This document shows, one piece after another, positions 25,062 through 35,000 of a stretch of DNA of 64,000 nt. A program made the translations under genes and the position numbers. Where the stretch lies: assembly GCA_958296185.1 (NCBI GenBank), contig CATQIB010000019.1:62001-126000 (forward strand), given 5' to 3'. Source of the DNA: an uncultured Mesonia sp. (GTDB taxonomy: Bacteria; Bacteroidota; Bacteroidia; Flavobacteriales; Flavobacteriaceae). The notes beneath the pieces are model-generated. The model saw only the letters and a program-made list of their open reading frames with translations. It ran no database searches and was not told the DNA's origin. How positions within the stretch are numbered: the stretch's first letter is position 1; each line of letters starts with the position of its first letter.

Positions 25062-25748
25062 ATGAAAAAAAAGCTAGTGGTTTTAAGTGGTGCTGGAATA
25101 TCTGCAGAAAGCGGTATTAAAACTTTTCGCGATGCAAATGGTTTATGGGAAAACCATGATATTATGCAAGTAGCCACTCCCGAAGGATGGGAAGAAAATC
25201 CCGATTTGGTCCTTTCATTTTATAATAAAAGACGGCAGCAGCTAAAAGAAGTACAACCCAATGCGGCACACTTCGCTTTGAAAGAACTAGAAGAATATTT
25301 TGAGGTTAGTATTATCACCCAAAATGTAGATGATCTTCACGAACGTGCTGGAAGCAAATCGGTGATTCATTTGCACGGTGAACTATTAAAAGTCAGAAGT
25401 TCTGTAAATGAAAATGAAGTGCTTTACTGGCCAAATGATTTAAATATTGGCGATTTTTGTTCGCAGGGAAAACAACTAAGGCCACACATTGTTTGGTTTG
25501 GCGAGGCTGTACCTATGTTGGAGTTAGCCATTCCAAAAGTTACTCAGGCCGACATCATAATTATAGTAGGAACTTCAATGCAAGTCTACCCTGCGGCAGG
25601 TTTAGTTGATTATGCCGCCCAGAAAACTCCTATTTATGTAATTAATTTAAATCCGCACACCCAGTCAAAAGGCAATATTTTTGTATACCCAGAAAAGGCG
25701 AGCCTGGCTTTACCTAAACTGGTCAAGGAACTCAAAAAACAAGCTTAA
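25062..25748 (+). CDS. Sir2-family NAD-dependent protein deacylase lacking the zinc cysteines
   Basis: The Met at 25062 gives 228 residues starting MKKKLVVLSGAGISAESGI; an earlier ATG at 25038 adds eight residues. NAD motifs GAGISAESGI and TQNVDDLHERAG, and catalytic His105 in VIHLHGEL, are present. The region that normally holds four zinc-binding cysteines has a single Cys (near 133). Tyr54-x-x-Arg57 in FYNKRRQ matches the Tyr/Arg pair used by CobB and SIRT5-type enzymes for acidic acyl groups. Desuccinylase activity is therefore plausible. It converges with the EamA gene, overlapping it by 4 bases. Confidence 0.9.
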   Translation: MKKKLVVLSGAGISAESGIKTFRDANGLWENHDIMQVATPEGWEENPDLVLSFYNKRRQQLKEVQPNAAHFALKELEEYFEVSIITQNVDDLHERAGSKSVIHLHGELLKVRSSVNENEVLYWPNDLNIGDFCSQGKQLRPHIVWFGEAVPMLELAIPKVTQADIIIIVGTSMQVYPAAGLVDYAAQKTPIYVINLNPHTQSKGNIFVYPEKASLALPKLVKELKKQA

Positions 25749-26665
25749 CTCATCTTCGGTGATTTAGGTTTTATATTATTTATTCTAATTTTTCTGGATA
25801 AACTCCAATTGATTTTATTAAAAGGAATAAATGTAATCCCAATACCACTCAACAATATGAAGCTACCTACAAGCATTTGAAAGCTTATAGGTTCATTTAA
25901 AAGCAACCAAGCTAAAAATGCTGTTAAAACCGCCTGACCTAGTAAAGCCAAGCTAACTCTTGTGGCCCGCATTTTACTAACGGCATAATTTAACGCTAGC
26001 CAAGCTATTAATTGACACACAATGGCCTGAGTCAGTAAAACAAACCAAGCTTGTGGGGAGTGATTGATTAAGTTCTCTTGCGCGATTAAATTTAGTATTC
26101 CTAAAAATACTGAAGAAGCGGCTAGGTTAATCAGCATGAAACTGGTAATATTCATATGATCTAATACCCGTTTAGATACTAAGAAATAGATAGAATAAAA
26201 AACACCCGATAAAATTCCGAATAAAAAGGCTCGATCAAATTCAAGATTTAAGATAAACTTAAACCCTACAATGGTTACCATACCCAATAGAGCTACTACT
26301 GTTCCTACCCAAAAATTTGATTTAGGTTTATCGGCTAAAAACAAGAAGGCTCCTATGCCAACCCAAATGGGTGATAGATTGGTGAGTAAGGTGGCTTGTG
26401 TAGCCGTTGACTCCTCAATGGCAATATTCCATACCGCCACATCCGCGCCAAACAGTGCACCACAAAGTAAAGCTAAAAATACAAATTTTAAAGATGGCCA
26501 TCTAAAAGTCTTGGTAAACAACACAATAGGAAGTAAAATTATAAAGGCAAAAAACATGCGGTAAAAAGCCGAAACTAAACCCGATGTATAACCCATTTTG
26601 ACTAATATAGGAAAAACCGATATACCTAAAATACCGGTAACTAAAGCTAACTTTGCCCGTTGCAT
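25745..26665 (-). CDS. EamA/DMT-superfamily transporter
   Basis: 306 residues with about ten transmembrane segments arranged as two EamA repeats (about 5-135 and 145-290). The ends carry the usual pattern LLNEPISFQMLVGSFILLSG in the second repeat. Members export amino acids or metabolites across the inner membrane; the substrate cannot be read from the sequence. A short basic tail follows. No operon partner. Confidence 0.9.
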   Translation of the reverse strand: MQRAKLALVTGILGISVFPILVKMGYTSGLVSAFYRMFFAFIILLPIVLFTKTFRWPSLKFVFLALLCGALFGADVAVWNIAIEESTATQATLLTNLSPIWVGIGAFLFLADKPKSNFWVGTVVALLGMVTIVGFKFILNLEFDRAFLFGILSGVFYSIYFLVSKRVLDHMNITSFMLINLAASSVFLGILNLIAQENLINHSPQAWFVLLTQAIVCQLIAWLALNYAVSKMRATRVSLALLGQAVLTAFLAWLLLNEPISFQMLVGSFILLSGIGITFIPFNKINWSLSRKIRINNIKPKSPKMS

Positions 26666-26874
26666 AACATCAAATTTTAAAACGCCAAAATTAGTTCAAA
26701 TTTCAATACAAATATTTTTTTAACAAAATTATAATTCACTCTTTTTAAGCGTATTAGAGTGCGTATTTATTTAATTTTATTTGCAAAAGTTATACTGCTA
26801 TGCTTTTCGGAATTATTTCCTGTATTGCTTCCGCAAATTAAGCTTAATAAATTTTAAGCTATCAAAAAAGAAAT

Positions 26875-26882
26875 TATCTTTG
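26875..26882 (+). promoter_or_regulatory. -7 promoter element of purB
   Basis: TATCTTTG fits TAnnTTTG and lies 32 bases before the preferred purB ATG. No clear TTG at -33. Confidence 0.5.
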
Positions 26883-26914
26883 TTTGCTTATTGAAAACAA
26901 CACAACTATTTTTT

Positions 26915-28249
26915 ATGAACGCACTACAAGCCATAAGTCCGATTGACGGAAGGTACGCTTCAAAAACGAAAGAATTAATCCCTTTTTTTAGCGAGGAGGC
27001 TTTGATTAAGTATCGGGTAAAAATTGAAATTGAATATTTTATCGCTTTATGCGAAATACCTCTACCTCAACTGAGTCATATTGAAGCAGACTTGTTTCCA
27101 AAATTACGCACCATTTATGAAAACTTTACCAGTGATGATGCGCAGGCAGTAAAGGATATAGAAAAAGTTACCAATCACGATGTTAAGGCCGTTGAGTATT
27201 TTATAAAAGAAAAATTTGATCAATTAAAACTAAGTGAAGCTAAAGAATTTATTCATTTTGGGCTTACCTCTCAAGATATTAATAATACGGCAGTACCCTT
27301 AAGTTTAAAAGATGCCTTAGATCAAGTCTATATTCCAGAAATAGATGCGGTTATTGAAAAATTAAATCAGTTAGCACAAGAATGGCAAGCAATTCCGTTG
27401 TTGGCTAGAACTCATGGTCAACCTGCTTCTCCTACTCGATTAGGTAAGGAAATCGCCGTATTTGTAGAGCGTCTTGATCAACAGCGCAAGCTTTTATTAG
27501 AGCTACCAACCGCAGCAAAATTTGGAGGGGCTACCGGAAATTTTAATGCACATCACGTTGCTTACCCTAATGTAGATTGGAAAACTTTTGCAGGCAATTT
27601 TGTTGAAGGCTTAGGGATGAAACATTCTTTTCCTACCACCCAAATTGAGCATTACGATTATCTAGCCGCGTGTTTTGACGCTCTTAAGCGAATCAATACA
27701 ATTTTAATTGATTTAGATAGAGATATATGGACCTACGTTTCTATGGAGTATTTTAAACAAAAAATAAAAAAAGGAGAAGTTGGATCATCGGCAATGCCAC
27801 ATAAAGTAAACCCTATTGACTTTGAAAATAGTGAAGGTAATTTGGGGATTGCAAATGCTTTGTATGAGCACTTGGCGGCAAAACTACCCATAAGCAGATT
27901 GCAACGTGACCTCACCGACAGTACTGTACTGCGTGCAATTGGTATGCCTTTGGGGCATAGTTTAATCGCATTTAAAGCTACCTTAAAAGGATTAAACAAG
28001 TTACTTTTAAATGAAGAAAAACTTCAAGCAGATTTAGAGAGCAATTGGGCCGTCGTTGCGGAAGCAATTCAAACCATATTAAGAAGAGAAGCTTATCCTT
28101 CTCCTTATGAGGCATTAAAAGGTCTTACAAGAACCAATGAAAAAATTAATGCAGAGAGTATTGCTGCTTTTATAGAGACCTTAGAAGTGACAGATGAGGT
28201 TAAAAATGAACTCAAACAAATAACACCACAAAATTACACGGGCATTTAA
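26915..28249 (+). CDS. purB: Adenylosuccinate lyase
   Basis: The ATG at 26915 (MNALQAISPIDGRY) matches the normal PurB N-terminus, giving 444 residues; a TTG at 26891 is unlikely. The fumarase/lyase signature GSSAMPHKVNP carries the catalytic Ser loop, and TSQDINNTA and ARTHGQPASPT contain the conserved His. It catalyses two steps of purine synthesis, releasing fumarate from SAICAR and from adenylosuccinate. It is the long E. coli type. Monocistronic. Confidence 0.97.
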   Translation: MNALQAISPIDGRYASKTKELIPFFSEEALIKYRVKIEIEYFIALCEIPLPQLSHIEADLFPKLRTIYENFTSDDAQAVKDIEKVTNHDVKAVEYFIKEKFDQLKLSEAKEFIHFGLTSQDINNTAVPLSLKDALDQVYIPEIDAVIEKLNQLAQEWQAIPLLARTHGQPASPTRLGKEIAVFVERLDQQRKLLLELPTAAKFGGATGNFNAHHVAYPNVDWKTFAGNFVEGLGMKHSFPTTQIEHYDYLAACFDALKRINTILIDLDRDIWTYVSMEYFKQKIKKGEVGSSAMPHKVNPIDFENSEGNLGIANALYEHLAAKLPISRLQRDLTDSTVLRAIGMPLGHSLIAFKATLKGLNKLLLNEEKLQADLESNWAVVAEAIQTILRREAYPSPYEALKGLTRTNEKINAESIAAFIETLEVTDEVKNELKQITPQNYTGI

Positions 28250-28336
28250 GGAGTCAAACACCTACTTCGTTTTACTTTTACAACCCAGTTTCAAAGCTAA
28301 TAAAAAGGCTTTGAAATGTTTAACAATCCATTTACC

Positions 28337-28867
28337 ATGAGAAGAATCTATATTTTACTTAATCTAGTTTGCATATTGAGCTTAATAGCTTGCCAAGAAA
28401 ATGCAAAAAAGACAGGAACAAGTTCAGAAAAAACTGAAGTAAACACTAAGAATAAGGAGACCAATATAGTTGATTTTGAAAACAATCAAACCCAAACAGA
28501 CTTTAAGTACTATTTGGCCCTGCAAGAACAATTGGTGGCTAGCCACACAGAAAAATCTAATGCGATAGCCGAAGAGTATATCCAAAATGCCATCAATAAA
28601 GACACTGAGGTTTTTGAAATATACCAAGCTATAAGTAATACCAGCGATATAGAGTCTATGCGTGAGCATTTTTTTAAATTATCTATTGTTTTAGAACAAG
28701 AAATCGATAAACAACTAAATTCTGGTACTATTTATAAAATCAACTGCCCTATGGCATTTAATAATGGAGGTGGCTTTTGGTTTTCTAAATCTGAAGAAGT
28801 GCTTAATCCATATTTTGGCGATAAGATGCTTCGTTGTGGAAGCGTCATGGCTACTCTCAAAAAATAA
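28337..28867 (+). CDS. DUF3347-domain lipoprotein, heavy-metal-efflux associated
   Basis: From the Met at 28337 (MRRIYILLNL) the product has a lipobox SLIAC and is 176 residues. The body fits DUF3347: FKYYLALQEQLVASH at the start, EIYQAISNTSDIESMREHF in the middle, and the diagnostic NCPMAFNNGGGFWFSKSEEV with NPYFGDKMLRCG at the end. In Bacteroidota this domain is found beside or fused to CusB-like adaptors and its Cys/Met residues are thought to contact metal ions. It is probably the first gene of the efflux locus. A terminator follows 40 bases after its stop, so it is its own transcript. Confidence 0.85.
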   Translation: MRRIYILLNLVCILSLIACQENAKKTGTSSEKTEVNTKNKETNIVDFENNQTQTDFKYYLALQEQLVASHTEKSNAIAEEYIQNAINKDTEVFEIYQAISNTSDIESMREHFFKLSIVLEQEIDKQLNSGTIYKINCPMAFNNGGGFWFSKSEEVLNPYFGDKMLRCGSVMATLKK

Positions 28868-28907
28868 GACAAAATAAATCGAGTTTAGCCCTAGTTGCAC
28901 TTATAGA

Positions 28908-28953
28908 AAAATATGGTTTACCTTGTTGTTATAATTAGGTAAACCATATTTTT
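28908..28953 (+). terminator. Rho-independent terminator after the DUF3347 gene
   Basis: Stem AAATATGGTTTACC / GGTAAACCATATTT with a 15-base loop, followed by TTTT on the plus strand. Confidence 0.8.
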
Positions 28954-29664
28954 GATTTAAATCCAACGTTCTTATTTTTCTCGCCTATTACCAAAAAATT
29001 CACATTTAATGTTAGTATTCTAATGCTGCACCTAATTAAACACCGACTAAAGAGTATTTAATACGCAAGGTGAATTAGTGGTCTAGAAAGAGCATACCTA
29101 CAAAATTTTTAATACTCATAAGATTTAAAGGGTCTTAATTACTTAAATCCTAAAAATTAGTGCTTTGTAAATAAACCCTACTACCCTATTAATTATTAAA
29201 TGATGATTAAAATGCACTATCTTAAAAGTAAAAACTGAAGTCAACATTTCGTGTCTCTACTAAAAAACCCTAAGCTTTAAATTGGTATTTAAATAAATAA
29301 ATGTACCTTAAGCACAATTTCGCTAATTTGTTATTCTTCAACATTCGAAAAGAAATTGTACTTTTACAAAAGCAACTAAACTAAGTTGGCTGAAGATCGT
29401 AATTAATAGGTAATATTACAACTATCAGTTCGGAATAAGATTAAACTAGTTAAAATTAAGTAGGCCGTTGGAGATTGAAAATACGATAGCTCTCAGCAAT
29501 ATTTTGTATAGTATAACCACTAGCTTAGCAACAGTAAATTAATTTTCCAGTTTCAGGAATTAATTAAAATGTATGCTAGTAATAATAGTGAGAAGTTACA
29601 GTACATATACAGAAAATAGCAAAGGAGTACTCGTGTGCCCTTTGAACTATCGAAATATTCTTTT
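28954..29664. other. Gene-free 700-bp stretch
   Basis: AT-rich sequence with stops in all frames. I see no RNA gene or repeat. A weak TTG...TACTTTTA pair near 29357-29370 could be a promoter, but it lies 300 bases from the next ATG. Possibly the remains of a lost gene; no recognisable protein fragment found. Confidence 0.5.
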
Positions 29665-30870
29665 ATGAAAAACACCATATTATTTGTTATTTTATTGGTA
29701 GCAGGAGGTTATTTAGCCTACATCGTTTTCAACAAAGAAATGCCTAAACCCAGAAGTTATTATACTGGAAACACAACACAAATTTCTCAAGATAAGAAAA
29801 TTATCAATCATAGTCATGTAAACTTAAGAAATCAAAATAAATGCTTGGTTTGCAAACAAGATATAAAAAAAGACCAAGAGAATTCAATTCAAATAAAACC
29901 GGAACAATTCCTTGTTTCTACTAGTTTATTTTCTAGTGCAGAGATAAAAATAAGAAGCATTCAACCTGATTTATCTAATCATTATCAGCTTAAGATAAAA
30001 CCCCAATCGTTTAAACCTACTTATTATCGTCAAGCTAGACCTTCTGCAGGTTTTTTTAAATTGAGCCCAGCACTAGATACCTCAACATTTATACAACCGG
30101 GAGAGGTAATTGGAAAATTTTATCCTGAAAACTTTGTTGGCTACCAACTGGCTTATTTAAAAGCCTTAAAATCTCCAAGTGAGATAAATAATCTCATCTC
30201 TTTAAAAAATAATTTATACCGTGTAGGATTAAAAACAGAAGATCTTAAAAAAATTGAAGAAACGGGTAAACTCTTACCGCATATTGAATTTAAAGCGCCA
30301 GATTACGGTAAAATAAACTTAGTTGACTCTAGTATTAGGAGAGAATCGAAATTGGATTTACCACTATTTGAATTTAGTAATAAAAAGCTGAAAGAAATAA
30401 CGTTTAAGTTGCCAGCTAATTGGGAATTAGCAAAAAACTTCACCAACAATATTTACGTTTCCATAACTAATGATAATATTCCTCTAACCTACCTTGAGTA
30501 TCATGCTTCAATCGTAAAGAAACAAAAAGGAATATTTATTAAAATACTGGTTGATTTTAAGAATATTCCTGTTGAAGACGATTTATTACTCAGCGTTTTT
30601 CTACCAAAGCAAGAATTCGAAAAGCAAAAAAATAAAATTTTAATTCCTCAAGAAGCTTTAACAACAAATACAAAAGGAGAACAAATTCTTTATGTGAAAA
30701 CCTACCCCAAACAACTTATTTTTGAATTGCGTAAAGTGAAGGTAAAAAAACACTCTGAACTTTATTATGAAGTTTTACAAGGTCTTAAACCAGGTGAGTA
30801 TATTGTAACTCAAAACGTAGAAACCTTAAGTGCATTGGAAAGTATCTACCAATCAAATTACCAACCTTAA
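29665..30870 (+). CDS. CusB-like efflux adaptor with degenerate heavy-metal-binding motif
   Basis: The ATG at 29665 gives 401 residues with an N-terminal membrane anchor (ILFVILLVAGGYLAYIVF); a GTG at 29635 is less likely. Residues 58-80 (HVNLRNQNKCLVCKQD) look like the heavy-metal-binding domain of CusB relatives (HP...GKCPICGM), but the Pro and the Gly-Met are lost. The middle GEVIGKFYPENFVGYQLAYL and IEFKAPDYGKI match the CusB barrel-sandwich hybrid. The end KILIPQEALTTNTKGEQILYV and GLKPGEYIVTQN are typical of adaptors. It probably links an RND pump to TolC in metal efflux. It is unusual in being a second, diverged adaptor upstream of the pump. Confidence 0.8.
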   Translation: MKNTILFVILLVAGGYLAYIVFNKEMPKPRSYYTGNTTQISQDKKIINHSHVNLRNQNKCLVCKQDIKKDQENSIQIKPEQFLVSTSLFSSAEIKIRSIQPDLSNHYQLKIKPQSFKPTYYRQARPSAGFFKLSPALDTSTFIQPGEVIGKFYPENFVGYQLAYLKALKSPSEINNLISLKNNLYRVGLKTEDLKKIEETGKLLPHIEFKAPDYGKINLVDSSIRRESKLDLPLFEFSNKKLKEITFKLPANWELAKNFTNNIYVSITNDNIPLTYLEYHASIVKKQKGIFIKILVDFKNIPVEDDLLLSVFLPKQEFEKQKNKILIPQEALTTNTKGEQILYVKTYPKQLIFELRKVKVKKHSELYYEVLQGLKPGEYIVTQNVETLSALESIYQSNYQP

Positions 30871-30944
30871 AATTATACCTAGTTTTAAAATACAATAAAT
30901 AAGCTTTATACTAGTTCTAAATATAGCATAGTAAAATTAAATTT

Positions 30945-31556
30945 ATGTCGGCTATTATACAAAAAGCTTTAAATCATTGTTTACGTATCTTAAGGGAAAG
31001 TAGATGTAATTTCCTAGCATTTCATAATTGCCAACACACGCAAGATGTTTACAACAATGTAAAAGCAATTGGAAGCTATGAAAAACTTAATCAAGATGAT
31101 TTGGAGATCGTCTTACTGGCGGCGCTTTTTCATGATACAGGAAACACCCAAGTTTTCCAAGGCCACGAGTTGCTTAGCGCCCATACAGCTCGCTGTTTTT
31201 TGAATCGGAATAATTATCCTAAAGATAGAATTGAAAAAGTAACCAATTGCATCTTAGCAACCAAAATGCCGCAACTACCAAAAACCCAATTAGAAAAAGT
31301 GCTTTGCGATGCAGATTTAGCACATTTAGGATCAACGGCTTTCCAAGAAAAGAATAAATGCTTGCGTTTAGAGTGGCACAACCAGCTCAATTTATCTTTC
31401 ACAACCAAAGAATGGCTAGAGCTAAATTGCTCTTTTCTAGAAAATCATACTTATTTTACAAGTTTCGGAAAAAAGTTTTTAGAACCTCAGAAACAAAAAA
31501 ATATGATACAAATTAAAAAATTATTAGACCAAAACAACAATCAGAAAATTGCTTAA
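30945..31556 (+). CDS. HD-domain phosphohydrolase-like protein
   Basis: 203 residues with an HD-superfamily core: FHNCQHTQDVYNN supplies the first His, LLAALFHDTGN the HD pair, and KVLCDADLAHLGS the final Asp. The combination resembles small HD proteins annotated as predicted metal-dependent phosphohydrolases. It stands between two efflux genes; a link to metal export is only positional. Substrate unknown. Confidence 0.8.
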   Translation: MSAIIQKALNHCLRILRESRCNFLAFHNCQHTQDVYNNVKAIGSYEKLNQDDLEIVLLAALFHDTGNTQVFQGHELLSAHTARCFLNRNNYPKDRIEKVTNCILATKMPQLPKTQLEKVLCDADLAHLGSTAFQEKNKCLRLEWHNQLNLSFTTKEWLELNCSFLENHTYFTSFGKKFLEPQKQKNMIQIKKLLDQNNNQKIA

Positions 31557-31583
31557 GTAATATAGATTCCCATAAAATTTAAG

Positions 31584-31591
31584 TAATTTTG
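31584..31591 (+). promoter_or_regulatory. -7 promoter element very close to an ATG
   Basis: TAATTTTG ends only 4 bases before the ATG at 31596, so the transcript of the His/Cys-rich gene would be leaderless or nearly so. Confidence 0.4.
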
Positions 31592-31595
31592 TTTT

Positions 31596-31949
31596 ATGAG
31601 GTTAGTCGTTTTCATCTATTCTTTATACCTACTGGGGCTCAATTTTGTCCCATGTGGTGACAATCTACAAAGCAAAGATAACTTTAGTAATTCAAATTTA
31701 ATAGAACAAACGGCTACTGAGTTTTTATCTCATAAAGAAAGTCAAGAGCATAATGAGTCAGAGCATCACCACGAGCTTGATCTTTGCTCTCCTTTTTGTC
31801 AATGTCATTGTTGTCATATTCACATCATTCAATCGCAAAATTTTAATTATGAGTTAAGTGTGAGGCAAAATAAACAGCAAAAGCATAGACTCACCCAACA
31901 ATTCCTAGAAAACTATCAATTAAACCTATTACAACCTCCGCAGGTCTAA
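31596..31949 (+). CDS. His/Cys-rich exported protein, DUF6660-like
   Basis: 117 residues with a hydrophobic N-terminus (signal ending near the Cys in LNFVPCGDN). A cluster of metal ligands follows: HNESEHHHELDLCSPFCQCH then CCHIHI. This pattern is common to small proteins preceding CusA/CzcA pumps in Bacteroidota (DUF6660). It probably binds or senses the exported metal in the periplasm. It precedes the pump gene by 73 bases on the same strand. Confidence 0.75.
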   Translation: MRLVVFIYSLYLLGLNFVPCGDNLQSKDNFSNSNLIEQTATEFLSHKESQEHNESEHHHELDLCSPFCQCHCCHIHIIQSQNFNYELSVRQNKQQKHRLTQQFLENYQLNLLQPPQV

Positions 31950-32022
31950 AAATTAATCCGTAAAGAAAAGTTTAGCTACTTTTTGACTAAGCCTTAAAGT
32001 TTAATTTTTTATACCTAATTAT

Positions 32023-35000
32023 ATGATTAACCGCATTATTGATTTTTCAATCAAGCATAAAATGCTTATTGGAATATTCATACTAATTTGGATAATATTA
32101 GGATTTTATAGTGTTAACCAAGTCCCAATAGACGCCACTCCAGATATAACCAATAACCAAGTTCAAGTAATTACCGAATCGCCAAATCTAAGCACTGAAG
32201 ACGTTGAGCAATTTGTCACCTACCCTATAGAATTGGCCATGAGTAACCTCCCAGATGTCGAGGAAGTACGCTCTATTTCTCGTTTCGGCTTATCGGTAGT
32301 AACCATTGTTTTTAAAGATGAATTGGGAACCTATCTCCCCAGACAGTTGGTAAGTGAAAAACTAGAATTGGTACGAGAAGAAATACCAGAAGGCTTTGGC
32401 AACCCTAATTTAAGTCCAATTTCCACAGGTTTAGGAGAAATTTATCAATACACCTTAGCCGTAGACGAAAGCTTTAAAAATGAATACACCCTTACCGATT
32501 TAAGAGTTGCTCAGGATTGGATTATAAGCAGGCAATTGGCTTTGGTCCCCGGGGTTGTTGAGGTAAATGCATTTGGTGGCAAAGAAAAGCAATTTGAAGT
32601 AGCCGTTGATCCGCGCCGATTAAAAGCTCTTGATTTAACCATCGCTGATGTTTTTCGCAGTTTAAAATCAAACAATCAAAATGCAGGAGGTGCTTATATC
32701 GAAAAAAATCATCAAGCTAATTTTATTAGAGCCAAAGGCTTAGCTAAAAATGTCAAAGATATAGAACAAATACTCATTACCACCAAATCAGGTGTACCGG
32801 TGCGCGTTAAAGATGTAGCTAAAGTAAAAATAGGACACAATTTACGTTATGGAGCACTTACAAAAAATGGTAAAGGCGAAACGGTTGGCGGTATGATCTT
32901 GATGCTAAAAGGAGCTAACTCTAATGAAGTCATTCAAAACGTAAAAGAAAGAATGGTACAAATAGAGAAAAGCTTACCAGAAGGCATTAAAATTGAGCCT
33001 TATTTAGATAGAAGCAATTTAATTGAACGCACTACCAGTACCGTAAAAAATAATTTATTAGAAGGAGGCTTAATCGTTATTTTTGTCTTAGTCTTGGTTT
33101 TAGGAAACTGGCGAGGAGGACTCATTGTTGCCTCTACTATTCCATTATCTTTACTTTTTGCATTTATTTTAATGCATTACTTTGGAGTTTGGGCCAATCT
33201 AATGAGCCTAGGAGCAATTGACTTTGGTATCATTGTAGATGGCGCTGTAATAATTGTAGAAAGTAGTGTTTTTTACCTGAGCGCCTACTTATTAAAGCAT
33301 AAAAAAATAACGCCATCTAATAAAGAGAAGCTGGTATCAAACTCCTCAAAGAAAATGATGAATGCCGCTTTTTTTGGTCAGCTCATTATTATCATTGTAT
33401 TTATCCCTATTTTAAGCTTAGAGGGGGTTGAGGGTAAGATGTTCAAACCCATGGCTTTAACATTTATCTTTGCCATGCTCGGCGCTATGATTCTTTGCCT
33501 CACTTACGTACCTATGATGACGGCCTTGTTTCTTAAAGCAAAGCCGGCAAAAGAAAAACGATTTAAAAAAATAAATCACGGCATTAAAAAGTTAGAATCG
33601 GCTTACACTAAAGCCCTTAGTAAAAGTTTAAACTGGGGGCGCTGGTTTGTGGGTAGTTCCATAATTTTGTTAGTGCTTGCCACCTATACTTTTATGCAGA
33701 TTGGTGCAGAATTTATTCCGCAACTCGATGAAGGTGATATTGCTTTTCACACCATACTTAAACCTGGAAGTTCGCTTAGCGAAACAGTTGCCACTACCAC
33801 ACAGGTAGAGAAAATAATCTTAGATAAATATCCAGAAGTCAAATCTGTAATTAGTCGTATTGGTGTAGCCGAGGTAGCTACAGATCCTATGCCTATGGAT
33901 ATCGCCGATACTTTTATCATTTTTCATAATGATCTTGATTGGACAACTGTGCCCAATAAAAAGGCTTTTATAGCCGCTGTAAAAGATGATCTTAATCAAC
34001 TACCCGGTATTTCCTACGAGTTTACACAGCCTATAGAAATGAGGTTCAATGAGTTGCTTACAGGAGTCCGAGAAGATGTAGCCATTAAAATTTTTGGTGA
34101 AGATTTAGATATTTTGGCGCTTAAAGCGGATGAAATAAATGAACTCATAAAAAACGTGCCGGGAATAGCTGAAGCTAAGGTTGAAGCTACCACTGGATTA
34201 CCTCAAATAACTATCGATTACAAGCGGAATAAACTGGCACAATACGGCTTGAGTATTGAACAAGTAAATGACCTCATTACTACCAGTTTCTCAGGAAAAA
34301 AAGCCGGGGTAATTTTTGAAGGCATTAAAAAATTTGATTTAGTAGTGCGGCTTCCTGAAAATCAACGCGCTAATGCCGAAAGTCTTGAGAATTTATTTAT
34401 AAAACTACCTACAGGTAATCAAATACCCTTACGAGAAGTTGCAGCGGTTAAGTTTGAAACTGGCCCTATGCAAATAAGTAGAGACAATACCAACCGGCGC
34501 ACCTATGTGGGTATAAATATAAGAGATCGAGATGTGGCTTCGGTAGTACAAGACATACAACAAATTTTAGACAAAAACCTAGTACTCCCACCTGGGTATT
34601 ATTTAGAATATGGAGGAGCTTTTGAAAACTTAGAACGAGCAACAAAGAAACTTAAAACCCTAGTACCACTCGCTTTGTTACTTATTTTTATACTCATTTA
34701 CTTTGCCCTAAAATCCGTAAAGCAAACCTTGATAATTTATATGGCTATTCCTTTGGCAGCCATCGGTGGTGTGTTTGCTCTAGTTCTTCGTGGGATGCCC
34801 TTTAGTATATCGGCGGGAATTGGTTTTATTGTACTTTTTGGGGTGGCCGTTTTAAACGGACTTGTTTTAATTAGTAGTTTTAACGCGCTCAAGCAAAATA
34901 AAGAGTTACCCTTACGTGAGCGCATACTAACCGGAACCAAGCAGCGTTTGCGTCCTATTATGCTTACCGCGTTAACCGATATTCTTGGTTTTTTACCTAT

